DNA from: an uncultured Porphyromonas sp.
GTDB lineage: Bacteria > Bacteroidota > Bacteroidia > Bacteroidales > Porphyromonadaceae
Direction: 5' to 3'
DNA: 28,608 nucleotides
NCBI GenBank assembly: GCA_900546675.1
Contig: URDQ01000017.1
Coordinates: 1 to 28,608 of the forward strand
Below, in pieces: positions 15,667-25,195 of the stretch. The position numbers and the translations under genes were made by a program. Positions within the stretch are counted from its first letter, which is position 1. Each line of letters begins with the position of its first letter. The notes below the pieces were generated by a model, which worked only from the letters and a program-made list of their open reading frames with translations, searched no databases and had not been told where the DNA came from.

Positions 15667-15674
15667 TAACTTTG
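15667..15674 (+). promoter_or_regulatory. Putative -7 box of the 15825 gene
   Basis: TAACTTTG matches TAnnTTTG; the -33 element is weak (TTG at 15648-15650, 16 bp away). It would give a leader of about 145 nt. Confidence 0.5.
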
Positions 15675-15824
15675 TCGCCAAAGCAGTCAGAGGAGAGTAG
15701 CCTCACTTGCTAAGGCTTCGGACACTCTTCTATTGCTTGCACTTGTAGTACAGACGCTACATTTGCCCACAGCACCCCTACCCTGTTTTGTGGAGGGCTG
15801 TAACGCAAACCATAAGCTTAAATC

Positions 15825-16952
15825 ATGGCAGTAGAAATCAGACAAATAGATGGACGCAAGGAGCTGAAGAAGTTTGTTGAGTTCAACCTCGAGCTGTACA
15901 AAAACAATCCTTACCACGTCCCTGGCATCATCAAGGATGAGATAGACCTACTGGATAAGGACAAGAACCCCTCCTTTGATGTGTGTGAGGCTGCCTACTT
16001 TCTAGCCTACAAGGATGGCAAGATCGTAGGGCGCATCGCTGGCATCATCAACCACAAGGCAAACGAGACGTGGAATCAGAACTACGCTCGCTTTGGTTTC
16101 GTCGACTTTATCAATGATGATGAGGTGGTCGACAAGCTCTTTGAGACTGTCGAGCAGTGGGGGCGCAACAAGGGTATGGACTATATGCACGGACCAATGT
16201 CCTTCACCGATATGGATCAGGAGGCGATGCTCGTGGAGGGCTTCGACCAGATGGGTACGACCGTAGGCCTCTACAACTACGCTTACTACCCTAAGCAGCT
16301 AGAGCGGCTAGGGTATGTCAAGAGTACCGACTGGAAGGAGTACCTCATCAAGATCCCCAAGGAGATCCCTGAGAAGCATCAGCGTATCGCCAACCTAGTC
16401 AAGGAGAAGTATGGTCTCAAGGTGGTTAAGTACAAGAGCCGCAAGGAGATTATGTCTCACGCTGACGATATCTTCACCACACTCAATAAGGCGTATGCTC
16501 CGCTTTACGGCTTTAGCGAGTTGTCGCCCGCACAGATGGAGTACTATGCCAATGCCTACCTACCTCTGCTACGGCTAGACTTCTTTACTGCTATTGTCAG
16601 AGAGCGTGACCAGCAGATGATTGCTTTTGCTATTACGATGCCTAACCTAAGCAAGGCGATGCGCGCTGCCAAGGGACGGCTCTACCCCTTTGGCTTCATA
16701 CCGCTACTGAATGCGCTCAAGACCCCGCCTAAGGTGGTCGACCTTTATCTCATAGGTATACTTCCCGAGTACCAAAACAAGGGAATCAATGCACTCATCT
16801 TCGCTGACCTGATACCGATCTACAACAAGCTAGGTGTCGAGATGGCTGAGAGCAATCCTGAGCTAGAGACGAATATGGCGGTACAGCTACAGTGGAGCTA
16901 CTTCGAGCGTAAGCACCACAAGACGCGCCGTGTCTTTATCAAGGAGCTATAA
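15825..16952 (+). CDS. GNAT-like N-acetyltransferase family protein
   Basis: The 375-aa protein is cytosolic. AYFLAYKDGKIVGRIAGIIN (about 52-71) is a GNAT-type strand pair, and a second acyl-CoA-fold half is suggested by the YLIGILPEYQNKGINAL region (about 308-325), where the IGILPEYQNKG pattern resembles a GNAT cofactor loop. This is a widespread Bacteroidota family, usually annotated as hypothetical or as an acyl-CoA N-acyltransferase. The substrate is unknown. It lies between a repeat array and parE with 64 bp to the next gene, so the two may share a transcript. The start ATG 15825 is supported by the matching MAVEIRQIDGRKELKKFVEF opening. Confidence 0.75.
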   Translation: MAVEIRQIDGRKELKKFVEFNLELYKNNPYHVPGIIKDEIDLLDKDKNPSFDVCEAAYFLAYKDGKIVGRIAGIINHKANETWNQNYARFGFVDFINDDEVVDKLFETVEQWGRNKGMDYMHGPMSFTDMDQEAMLVEGFDQMGTTVGLYNYAYYPKQLERLGYVKSTDWKEYLIKIPKEIPEKHQRIANLVKEKYGLKVVKYKSRKEIMSHADDIFTTLNKAYAPLYGFSELSPAQMEYYANAYLPLLRLDFFTAIVRERDQQMIAFAITMPNLSKAMRAAKGRLYPFGFIPLLNALKTPPKVVDLYLIGILPEYQNKGINALIFADLIPIYNKLGVEMAESNPELETNMAVQLQWSYFERKHHKTRRVFIKEL

Positions 16953-17016
16953 CATACGCCTACGACTAGCAAACACTATTATTATATACGATCTCATTAT
17001 CTACTAACTGACATCA

Positions 17017-19038
17017 ATGCCTATACAAGAACCTCTTAACCAGCCCGAACTCTTAGACCCAGCGACCATAGCTGGATACACCGAGGAAGACTTTCGGACG
17101 CTCTCCTGGAGCGAGCATATCCGCAAGCGACCAGGTATGTATATCGGTAAGATCGGTGATGGTACGCAGGCTGATGACGGTATCTACATCCTCATCAAGG
17201 AGGTGATAGACAACTCCATCGATGAGTTTGTCATGGGCGTGGGTAGTGAGATACGTATCACGATAGAGAGCGAGACGAACGAGGTCACGATACGAGACTA
17301 TGGTCGTGGCATACCGCTCGGAAAGCTCGTCGATGCGACCTCTAAGATGAATACGGGCGCCAAGATCGACTCACAAGCCTTCAAGAAGTCGGTCGGTCTG
17401 AACGGTGTCGGTCTCAAAGCGGTCAATGCGCTCTCCTCGACCTTTATGGTCCAGAGCTGGCGCGAGGGAGAGACCGCCTCAGTCACTTACGAGCGGGCTG
17501 AGATGATCGCTCATACGCCAGCAGAGCCGTGGGAGGACAAAGAGGCTCACGGCACATTGGTCTCCTTCACACCAGACGCTGAGGTCTTTCGCAACTCGCA
17601 CTACGACCTGCGCCATGTGGAGGCACTCGTGCGCAACTACTGCTACCTTAACACGGGACTGACGCTCTACCTCAACGATAAGAAATATGTAAGCCGTCAC
17701 GGGCTACAAGACTTCCTCTCAGACACCATCACGGGCGATCCGCTCTACCCTATCATACGTCTCACGGGCCCTGACATAGAGGTTGCTATCACGCACATTG
17801 AGCAGTACGGAGAGGAGTTTTACAGCTTCGTCAATGGTCAGTACACCACACAGGGAGGTACTCACTTGACTGCCTTTCGCGAGCAAGTGGCTCGTGTTAT
17901 CAAGGAGTTTTCGGGCAAGGGCTTTGAGTATGGAGACATTCGCTCTGGTATGGCGGCGGCAATCAGCATCCGCATCATCGAGCCTGAGTTCGAGAGTCAG
18001 ACGAAGATCAAGCTCGGTTCCAAGGAGATGGTGCCGCAAGACCCAATGTTTGAGCATGAACCACTACGGGGTGTGACGGTACAGAAGTTTGTCGGTGACT
18101 TCCTCAAGGAGAAGCTCGACAACTACCTCCATATGCACCCCGACATCTCTGAGGTGATGCTCCAGACGATCCAAGCCAACGAGCGGGAGCGCAAAGCGAT
18201 GAGCGGCGTGACCAAGCTGGCGCGTGAGCGTGCTAAGAAGGCTAGCCTGCACAATAAGAAGCTGCGTGACTGCACCGAGCACTATAACGATCCGAAGGCT
18301 AAGAGCCCCGAGCTGACCAGTATCTTTATCACCGAGGGTAACTCGGCTAGTGGATCGATTACGCAGAGCCGAGATGCACGCTACCAAGCGGTCTTTAGCC
18401 TGCGAGGCAAACCGCTCAACAGCTACGGGCTGAGCAAGAAGGTAGTCTATGAGAACGAAGAGTTTAACCTCCTCCAGGCTGCGCTCAACATCGAAGACGG
18501 TCTCGACGGCTTGCGCTACAACCGTGTGATCATCGCTACCGATGCCGATGATGATGGTATGCACATACGACTCCTAACGCTAACCTTCTTCTTGCAGTTC
18601 TTCCCCGAGCTAGTACGGCGTGGGCACGTATATATATTGGAGACACCGCTCTACCGTGTCTCGCTACCAGCCAAGCGTAAGAAGAGTATCACCGCACGTG
18701 TTGCATCGGGAGGCAAGAAGAAGGGTGGCAAGAAGGCGGTCATCGAGCCTGAGTCTGAGAAAGAGACCTCTGCCTATTGTTATAGTGATCAGGAGCTCAA
18801 TGCAGCTGTAGAGCGGATGGGCGCTTCGGCTCAGATCACCCGCTTTAAGGGTCTGGGCGAGATCAGTGCCAATGAGTTTAAGGAGCTGATCACGGAGGAA
18901 AACATCAAGCTCCGTCAGGTGACACTGCGCAAGGAGGACAATCTCAAGCGGATGTTACACTTCTATATGGGCAAGAACACGCCCGACCGTCAAGACTTTA
19001 TCATAGACAACCTAGTCATAGATGAGGAGATCGTCTAA
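17017..19038 (+). CDS. parE: DNA topoisomerase IV subunit B
   Basis: This is the ATPase and Toprim subunit that, with ParC, decatenates chromosomes. The 673 residues show the GHKL ATPase motifs EVIDNSIDE (62-70, with E62 and N66), DYGRGIP (94-100) and GLNGVGLK (127-134). The Toprim motifs are EGNSASG (440-446), RGKPLNS (463-469) and TDADDDG (508-514, metal Asp509 and Asp511). The C-terminal end has RFKGLGE (609-615). ParE rather than GyrB is supported by the sequence near the start and by coaD as next gene, an order common in this phylum. Two oddities are Asn for the usual Asp in EGDSA (N442) and a lysine-rich insert at about 553-575. No parC is in the window. Confidence 0.93.
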   Translation: MPIQEPLNQPELLDPATIAGYTEEDFRTLSWSEHIRKRPGMYIGKIGDGTQADDGIYILIKEVIDNSIDEFVMGVGSEIRITIESETNEVTIRDYGRGIPLGKLVDATSKMNTGAKIDSQAFKKSVGLNGVGLKAVNALSSTFMVQSWREGETASVTYERAEMIAHTPAEPWEDKEAHGTLVSFTPDAEVFRNSHYDLRHVEALVRNYCYLNTGLTLYLNDKKYVSRHGLQDFLSDTITGDPLYPIIRLTGPDIEVAITHIEQYGEEFYSFVNGQYTTQGGTHLTAFREQVARVIKEFSGKGFEYGDIRSGMAAAISIRIIEPEFESQTKIKLGSKEMVPQDPMFEHEPLRGVTVQKFVGDFLKEKLDNYLHMHPDISEVMLQTIQANERERKAMSGVTKLARERAKKASLHNKKLRDCTEHYNDPKAKSPELTSIFITEGNSASGSITQSRDARYQAVFSLRGKPLNSYGLSKKVVYENEEFNLLQAALNIEDGLDGLRYNRVIIATDADDDGMHIRLLTLTFFLQFFPELVRRGHVYILETPLYRVSLPAKRKKSITARVASGGKKKGGKKAVIEPESEKETSAYCYSDQELNAAVERMGASAQITRFKGLGEISANEFKELITEENIKLRQVTLRKEDNLKRMLHFYMGKNTPDRQDFIIDNLVIDEEIV

Positions 19039-19066
19039 GTCTCTTCACTTAGCTTAGCAGACAGAT

Positions 19067-19531
19067 ATGAAGCGTATCGGATTCTTTGCGGGTTCCTTTG
19101 ACCCCTTTACACTAGGGCATGCGGACATTGTGGCACGTGCTCTCAAGATTTTTGACGAAGTGGTCATAGGTATCGGCACGCACCCGACGAAAAAGCCATT
19201 CTTCACTTCCGAGCAACGCGCTCTACAGATAGAGACCGTCTATGCGCAGGAGCCGCGTGTCCGTGTCGTGAGTTATAGCGGTATGACCATTGAGGCGGCA
19301 AAGCGATGTGGCGCACAGTTTCTCATACGTGGCGTACGCTCCACGAGCGACTTCGAGTACGAGCAGAGTATCTCACAGATCAATGACCATCTGCAGGGAC
19401 CTATGACGGTGCTACTCTTTGGGGCGCAAGGTCTGCTCCACATCTCTAGCTCTATGGTACGAGAATTGCTAAGCTGGAATCTAGATGTATCGGACTACGT
19501 ACCTAGTGGTATGCCTTTAACTTTTGACTAA
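19067..19531 (+). CDS. coaD: Phosphopantetheine adenylyltransferase
   Basis: This enzyme adenylates 4'-phosphopantetheine, the penultimate step of coenzyme A synthesis. The 154 residues match the family length. Motifs are GSFDPFTLGH (9-18, the TxGH nucleotidyltransferase motif), RGVRSTSDFEYE and the ISSSMVREL motif. It lies 28 bp after parE, probably in the same transcript, and 32 bp before murF. Confidence 0.96.
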   Translation: MKRIGFFAGSFDPFTLGHADIVARALKIFDEVVIGIGTHPTKKPFFTSEQRALQIETVYAQEPRVRVVSYSGMTIEAAKRCGAQFLIRGVRSTSDFEYEQSISQINDHLQGPMTVLLFGAQGLLHISSSMVRELLSWNLDVSDYVPSGMPLTFD

Positions 19532-19563
19532 TTAGCTATCTCTCTATCTCCTATCCTCTTACT

Positions 19564-20940
19564 ATGCGACAATCAGCTGACATCAATCATATCTACGACT
19601 TACTCCTCCAGAGTGATGGTATCTGCACTGACACGAGACATCTGCGTCCCGACTCACTCTTCGTATCGCTACGAGGAGCGCACTTCGACGGCAATCGCTT
19701 TGCCGTGGATGCGCTCAAGCAGGGCTGCAAGTATGCACTCGTCGATGACCTTAGCTATATAGATGAGGTCGAGGAGTCTGACGCAGACCTCCGTGAGCAA
19801 CTTATCTATTATAGAGATGGAGGCTTTGAGGCACTTCACGAGCTGGCGCTCCTACATAGGGCGAAGTCTGAAGCGACCTTCATAGCGATCACGGGAACTA
19901 ATGGCAAGACGACCACCAAGGAGCTGGTCGCTGCGGTCTTGTCCGCAAAGTATCGGGTGCATGCCACGCAAGGCAACTACAACAACGAGATAGGCGTCCC
20001 GCTAACCCTACTACAGGTTCGTCCTGAGCATCAGTTTGTCATCGTCGAGCTAGGTGCTTCTCACATTGGAGATATAGCTTCGCTCTGCAAGCTGGCACAG
20101 CCACAGTACGGCATCATTACGAATGTGGGGCGAGCTCATCTCTCAGGCTTTGGCACACCCGAGGGGGTCATCAAGGCTAAGAGCGAGCTGTACGCTTATC
20201 TGCGAGAGCATGGCGGACAAGCCTTTTGCAATGGGGAGGACAAAACGCTCATCAGCAATCTCAATGGACTGCCCACGGTCTATTACAACGGTACCGCTGC
20301 GCCACGCATCACGGGCTCTGTACTCCCCACAGATGAGTTTGGACTACTCAAGATAGAGTGGCGTAACCAAGAGACAGGCGAGAGCTACCAGCTAGCTACA
20401 CAGCTGGTCGGCGACTATAACCTTAACAACATCCTGGCAGCGATCACCGTGGGGCTACACTTCGGCTTAGATCCGAAGACGATCAATGAGGCACTGGTCA
20501 ACTACCAGCCACACAATGAGCGGTCGCAAGTCCTTCCCCCGACGGCGCAAGGCAACCGTGTCATCCTCGACTGCTACAATGCCAATCCCTCTAGCATGGA
20601 GGTGGCGCTCAGTAGCTACTTCACGATGGACTCGCAGGGACTCAATCGTATGCTTATCCTCGGCGACATGAACGAGCTAGGCGATGCTGCCGAGAGAGAG
20701 CATATCAACGTCATCAAACAGATACAGAGCTATCTCCTGCGCTATCCTAAGATGGTCACTTACTTCTGCGGGCCCAACTTTTTCGCTCTGCAGGCTCGCT
20801 ATGGGAGCGAGCACTTCATCTTCTTACCCACGGCGACCGCTCTCAAGCAATACTTCACTAGACACCAACCGCAGCACAGCTTTATCCTAATCAAAGGATC
20901 TAACTCGCACCATCTCTCGTCCATCGCAGAGCTATGCTAA
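19564..20940 (+). CDS. murF: UDP-N-acetylmuramoyl-tripeptide--D-alanyl-D-alanine ligase
   Basis: This cytosolic Mur ligase adds D-Ala-D-Ala to the muramoyl tripeptide, the last step of the UDP-MurNAc-pentapeptide. The 458 residues show ATP-binding GTNGKTT (111-117), NYNNEIGVPLTLL and the VELGASHIGDI region, then YNANPSSMEVAL and a C-terminal LKGSNSHHLSS. The length suits MurF. The last 7 bp overlap the start of rpoN. MurF and MurE share these motifs, but the D-Ala-D-Ala ligase is supported by the C-terminal residues and the NANP pattern. Confidence 0.92.
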   Translation: MRQSADINHIYDLLLQSDGICTDTRHLRPDSLFVSLRGAHFDGNRFAVDALKQGCKYALVDDLSYIDEVEESDADLREQLIYYRDGGFEALHELALLHRAKSEATFIAITGTNGKTTTKELVAAVLSAKYRVHATQGNYNNEIGVPLTLLQVRPEHQFVIVELGASHIGDIASLCKLAQPQYGIITNVGRAHLSGFGTPEGVIKAKSELYAYLREHGGQAFCNGEDKTLISNLNGLPTVYYNGTAAPRITGSVLPTDEFGLLKIEWRNQETGESYQLATQLVGDYNLNNILAAITVGLHFGLDPKTINEALVNYQPHNERSQVLPPTAQGNRVILDCYNANPSSMEVALSSYFTMDSQGLNRMLILGDMNELGDAAEREHINVIKQIQSYLLRYPKMVTYFCGPNFFALQARYGSEHFIFLPTATALKQYFTRHQPQHSFILIKGSNSHHLSSIAELC

Positions 20941-22412
20941 AGAATCGTCAGCAACAGCAACTAGAGCAGCGGCAAACCCTCACAGCGCGACAGATACAGC
21001 AGATACAACTGCTGGAGCTTCCTGTCACTGAGCTGGAGCAGCGCATCAGTGCTGAGATCGAGCGCAATCCCGCTCTCGAAGAGGCTTATCCTGCTCATGA
21101 CGATTCTAATGAAAGTAACGCAACCAGCGAGCAAGCTGACTCCGCCCTGAGCCAGTTCGATCAAGATAGGCTCGAGGCGCGCAACGAGTTTGGCAATGAT
21201 GACGAGATCCCAGCTTATCGGCTCAGGATGATCGCCGAGAGAGAGCAGCAGCGTGAGGAGATCCCCTTCGCTGCTCACGGACTATCTCTCACAGACTATC
21301 TGAACAACCAGCTCTCGACCCTAGAGCTTACCGAGCGGCAGCAGTTACTCGTACCGTATATAGTAGGTAACCTTCGAGAGGATGGCTATCTAGACCGCTC
21401 ACTCCCACTCATTGCTCAGGATCTGCTCCTCAAAGAGGGTGTCGACGCCTCCGAGCAGGAACTCACCGAGCTACTTCAGATCATTCAGAGCTTAGACCCT
21501 CCAGGCGTTGGTGCGAGGACGCTACAAGAGTGCTTACTGCTACAACTGCACCGAATGGAGCAGAGCGAGACTGTCGTCAATGCGGAGAAGATCGTCTCTC
21601 GCTACTTCGATGACTTTGCTTACAAACGATTCGAGAGACTCACCAAGCGAGGCTTTAACCAGAAGCAGCTAGAAGAGGTCTCAGTACTCATTCACCAGCT
21701 CTCGCCCAAGCCGGGCAACGGCTTTGACTCCTCAGCAGAGACGCTCCTCTCGAAGGTCACACCCGACTTCATCATCACCGAGCATGAAGGCGAGCTAACC
21801 CTGACCCTCACCGATCAGCGCGAGATACCCGCCCTGACCGTGTCGCCAAGCTACAAGCAGATGATCGCAGACTACCGAGATGCCTCAGAGAGCGAGCGAG
21901 CTAAGCTCAAGGAGACCATACAGTACACCCGTGACCGAGTCAAGGATGCCGAGTGGTTCATCTCTGCGCTACAACAGCGCTACGACACCCTTCGCACCAC
22001 CATGACCATCATCATGACGCTGCAACGAGACTTCTTCCTCTCGGGCGACATCGTAGATCTGCGCCCTATGATTCTCAAGGACGTTGCCGAGCTAGCCCGA
22101 CTAGACATCAGCACCATCTCCCGTGTGAGCAATAGCAAGTACGTGCAGTGCCAGTGGGGCATCTTCCCAGTTAAGTTCTTCTTTAGCGAAAGTATGCAAG
22201 CCAAGGACGGTAGCGATGTCTCTACCAAAGTGATCAAAGATTGCCTTAAGCAGATCATCGAAGAGGAAGACCCATTACAGCCACTCACAGACGACCAACT
22301 AACGGAGGAACTCTCACGCCAAGGCTACAACATAGCGCGCCGCACCACCGCTAAGTATCGACAGCAGCTCGGACTCCCCACGGCTCGCCTGCGTCGCAAG
22401 CTAACTAAGTAA
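20934..22412 (+). CDS. rpoN: RNA polymerase sigma-54 factor
   Basis: The 492 residues carry a glutamine-rich activator-interacting region (15-50, TLTARQIQQIQLLEL and LEQRISAEIERNPALEE), an acidic linker, a core-binding domain, a helix-turn-helix around 383-405 (DVAELARLDISTISRVSNSK) and the RpoN box ARRTTAKYR (468-476). Sigma-54 needs an enhancer-binding activator; none is in the window. The start codon ATG at 20934 lies inside the murF end, giving a 7-bp overlap and tight translational coupling. Six bp separate it from the next gene. Confidence 0.95.
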   Translation: MLKNRQQQQLEQRQTLTARQIQQIQLLELPVTELEQRISAEIERNPALEEAYPAHDDSNESNATSEQADSALSQFDQDRLEARNEFGNDDEIPAYRLRMIAEREQQREEIPFAAHGLSLTDYLNNQLSTLELTERQQLLVPYIVGNLREDGYLDRSLPLIAQDLLLKEGVDASEQELTELLQIIQSLDPPGVGARTLQECLLLQLHRMEQSETVVNAEKIVSRYFDDFAYKRFERLTKRGFNQKQLEEVSVLIHQLSPKPGNGFDSSAETLLSKVTPDFIITEHEGELTLTLTDQREIPALTVSPSYKQMIADYRDASESERAKLKETIQYTRDRVKDAEWFISALQQRYDTLRTTMTIIMTLQRDFFLSGDIVDLRPMILKDVAELARLDISTISRVSNSKYVQCQWGIFPVKFFFSESMQAKDGSDVSTKVIKDCLKQIIEEEDPLQPLTDDQLTEELSRQGYNIARRTTAKYRQQLGLPTARLRRKLTK

Positions 22413-22418
22413 TCGCTT

Positions 22419-25055
22419 ATGCAAACGAAGCGTAGCTACCTGATCCTACTCTGGAGCTTCTTGTGCCTTCTCCCCACCATTCTCACTGGGCAAGTCTCTA
22501 GTAGCACGACCATCTCGGGCATCCTATACGACCAGCAGACAGGAGAGGCTGTTCCCTATGCCTCTATCTCCACATCGACACGCCAAAGCGTCACGGGTAC
22601 AGCCAGTGACGACAAGGGAGCCTTTACCATCAAGCTACGACACGAAGAGATTGCGCAAGACACCATCGTGTTACAGATTAGCTGTATAGGCTATGAGGGA
22701 CGGACATTGCGTTTGGACAAATACCAAAACCACAGCTTAGGTCGCCTCCCACTCAAACGAAAGGCAACAGACATAGAAACGGTCGTTGTCAAGCCCAAGA
22801 AAGAGCGCTACAGACGCAAGGGAAACCCCGCCGTAACCATTATGCGACAGGTGATGCAACAGAAGGAGCGCAACCATCTATCCGCCCTACCCGACTTCTC
22901 CTACCAGCTCTACCAAAAGACCCTCCTCGCTCAGGGAGACATCACACGAGGCAAGGGTTACTGGGGCATCCCCAAGTGGCGCATGAAGAGCTTCGTCGAT
23001 AGCTCTGCCCTCGCTAGGACGCCCATCCTCCCCTTCTCTTTACGTGAGCGACACAGCGTCTACGCACAGCAGGGCGGACGCCCCGAGAACCCGCTACTCC
23101 TCGGTACACGACACAAAGGAGTCGAGCAGATCGTTGATGAGGGACTGCTTTCGAGCAATATAGATGCCCTCCTCGCTCCCGTAGACATCTACGACAACGA
23201 CCTGCCACTACTCTCCAAAGAGATCATCGGTCCCCTGCACTCGCAACTCGGTATCACCTTCTACAAGTACTACCTCCTAGACACCATCCCAGACGCTTTG
23301 GGCAATCCCTGCTATCAGATACAGTTCGTACCGATAGAGATGCGTGACGCAGGCTTTTCGGGTACGCTGCTGGTAGACACAGTGGACTATAGCATCCACG
23401 GAGTAGAGATGCGCCTACCCACCATCGCCAATGTCAACTGGGTAGATCGCCTAGAGATTACCATCGACTACACCCCGCAGAGCATCACACGACCAGACGG
23501 CCGACGAGATACCCTATGGCTCCCTGATCGACAGCAACTAGATGCGCTCTTTCGCGTCTCCAAGCGCCTAGACATCTCCGCTTTAGCACGGGTCACTTCC
23601 ATCTACAGCCACTACGAGACAGGTGCTACGGCACTGCGATCTGAGACGCTCGACCCTCGTCTCCTCCTCCCAGCAGACACGCTCCAGCAGCTTATGACAC
23701 GAGTCATCGACGACTATGGACTAGTCGTCCGCCCCGAGCCGATCGACTCCACCGAGCAGCGCGCCACACAGCTCGTCGACTATATCCTCCACGACCCTGG
23801 GTACAAGCTCTTTTCGCTAGGCGCTAGGATGGCTTCCGTAGGCTTTATCCCGATACCTGCCGAGCCACTACACCGCGAGCGTGTCTATGTAGATCTTGGT
23901 CCCCTAGAGACCCTCATCAGTGCCAACTTGATCGAGGGCGTACGGCTTCGCCTCGGAGGTATGACCACAGCCAGACTGCATAACCAGCTCTTTGCCGAGG
24001 GATATGTCACCTATGGCTTTAAGGACAAAAAGTGGAAGTACTACGCTCGTCTCATCTATGCGGCTAAGCCGAAGGAACTACACCCGCATAGCTATCCCCG
24101 AAACAACTTTGCGCTCTCCATACGCAACGACCTCTTCTTCCCTGGAGAAGTGAGCTACGGACTATACAAAGATGGCATCGCCTCTATCTTTGGCACCTAC
24201 GGCATCACACGGCGCTACTATGGACTAGACATCAACGCTTCGCACGAGATAGACTGGTCGACTAGCCTCTACACCCACATCTGGATCGACTACCAGCGCC
24301 AAAGACCCACTGGCACGCTCCACTACTACGCACTAGATACAGAGGGCAATCAATACGAAGTCGAGGAGCTACAGCAGACCGAGATTGGCACCTCACTCAG
24401 CTGGACTCCTGGACGCACCCCTTACTCAGGACGAAGGCCAGGCAGTGTCGTCTCGGCAGACATTTACAAACCCACCTTTACACTCTCGGGATCGATCTAC
24501 CCGCAAGGGCTATGGGGCAACGAACAGACCCACGGCGCACTCCACCTCGCCTACAGCCAAAGGCTCTATCTCAGCATATTTGGTGCACTCGACATAACCC
24601 TCCAGAGCGGTATCGCTCTAGGCAATACGCCACAGTCTCAGCTCTTCACACCTTATGGCAATCGCGCTTGGCTACTCGTCCCCGATGCCTTCCAGACGCT
24701 ACAACCATTAGAGTTCATCGCTGACAAGTACCTCGACTTCAAGCTACTCTATCGTATGGAGGGACTACTCTTCAACCGCATCCCGCTCGTCAAGCGACTC
24801 GGACTGCGAGAGCTCGTCGGCATACATGGTTACTGGGGAGACACATCGCCAAGACACATCACCCCATGCCCAGGGCAAATCCTCTTGCCCGCCTACGCTG
24901 AGCCTATGCGCAACGACCTACACCTAGAGCTCTCGGCTGGACTAAGCAATATCTTCAAAGTGCTCTCCGTCCAATACTTCTATCGTATCACAGGAAGAGA
25001 GATCCCCCCTCTACAGCGTCACGCTGTCCGCCTCGGCATCTCTGTCTCCTTCTGA
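22419..25055 (+). CDS. DUF5686 outer-membrane protein with carboxypeptidase-like domain
   Basis: The 878-aa protein has a signal peptide (MQTKRSYLILLWSFLCLLPT and on to TGQ). A carboxypeptidase-regulatory-like beta-sandwich follows (about 30-115, SGILYDQQTGEAVPYASIST), and then a long region matching DUF5686. The C-terminal part has alternating aromatic residues and ends GISVSF, as expected for an outer-membrane barrel. This type is widespread in Bacteroidota and has no settled function. It lies 6 bp after rpoN, so it is probably co-transcribed with murF and rpoN. I have no evidence for enzymatic activity. Confidence 0.88.
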   Translation: MQTKRSYLILLWSFLCLLPTILTGQVSSSTTISGILYDQQTGEAVPYASISTSTRQSVTGTASDDKGAFTIKLRHEEIAQDTIVLQISCIGYEGRTLRLDKYQNHSLGRLPLKRKATDIETVVVKPKKERYRRKGNPAVTIMRQVMQQKERNHLSALPDFSYQLYQKTLLAQGDITRGKGYWGIPKWRMKSFVDSSALARTPILPFSLRERHSVYAQQGGRPENPLLLGTRHKGVEQIVDEGLLSSNIDALLAPVDIYDNDLPLLSKEIIGPLHSQLGITFYKYYLLDTIPDALGNPCYQIQFVPIEMRDAGFSGTLLVDTVDYSIHGVEMRLPTIANVNWVDRLEITIDYTPQSITRPDGRRDTLWLPDRQQLDALFRVSKRLDISALARVTSIYSHYETGATALRSETLDPRLLLPADTLQQLMTRVIDDYGLVVRPEPIDSTEQRATQLVDYILHDPGYKLFSLGARMASVGFIPIPAEPLHRERVYVDLGPLETLISANLIEGVRLRLGGMTTARLHNQLFAEGYVTYGFKDKKWKYYARLIYAAKPKELHPHSYPRNNFALSIRNDLFFPGEVSYGLYKDGIASIFGTYGITRRYYGLDINASHEIDWSTSLYTHIWIDYQRQRPTGTLHYYALDTEGNQYEVEELQQTEIGTSLSWTPGRTPYSGRRPGSVVSADIYKPTFTLSGSIYPQGLWGNEQTHGALHLAYSQRLYLSIFGALDITLQSGIALGNTPQSQLFTPYGNRAWLLVPDAFQTLQPLEFIADKYLDFKLLYRMEGLLFNRIPLVKRLGLRELVGIHGYWGDTSPRHITPCPGQILLPAYAEPMRNDLHLELSAGLSNIFKVLSVQYFYRITGREIPPLQRHAVRLGISVSF

Positions 25056-25081
25056 CACAGTTGAGAGAAGTCGCCTTTTAT

Positions 25082-25114
25082 CTTGCGAGATTCTCTTTAT
25101 CTTCCGTATATTTG
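25082..25114 (+). promoter_or_regulatory. Probable promoter of the NhaP2-like gene
   Basis: CTTG (25082-25085), 21 bp, then TATATTTG (25107-25114), matching TAnnTTTG with three of four -33 bases. It leaves a leader of about 75 nt to the ATG at 25196. Confidence 0.65.
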
Positions 25115-25195
25115 TGGAGAGTTGCGCGTCCTCTAGGAGATACGTCTAGTACTCGTCATACAATCCTTTCAGTATTATTTACTTAGCATCGGTTT

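Noticed and set aside
18064..18564. 166-aa minus-strand frame opposite parE
   Set aside because: It is unusually long but lies inside parE with no promoter or known motif, and composition of the coding strand explains it.
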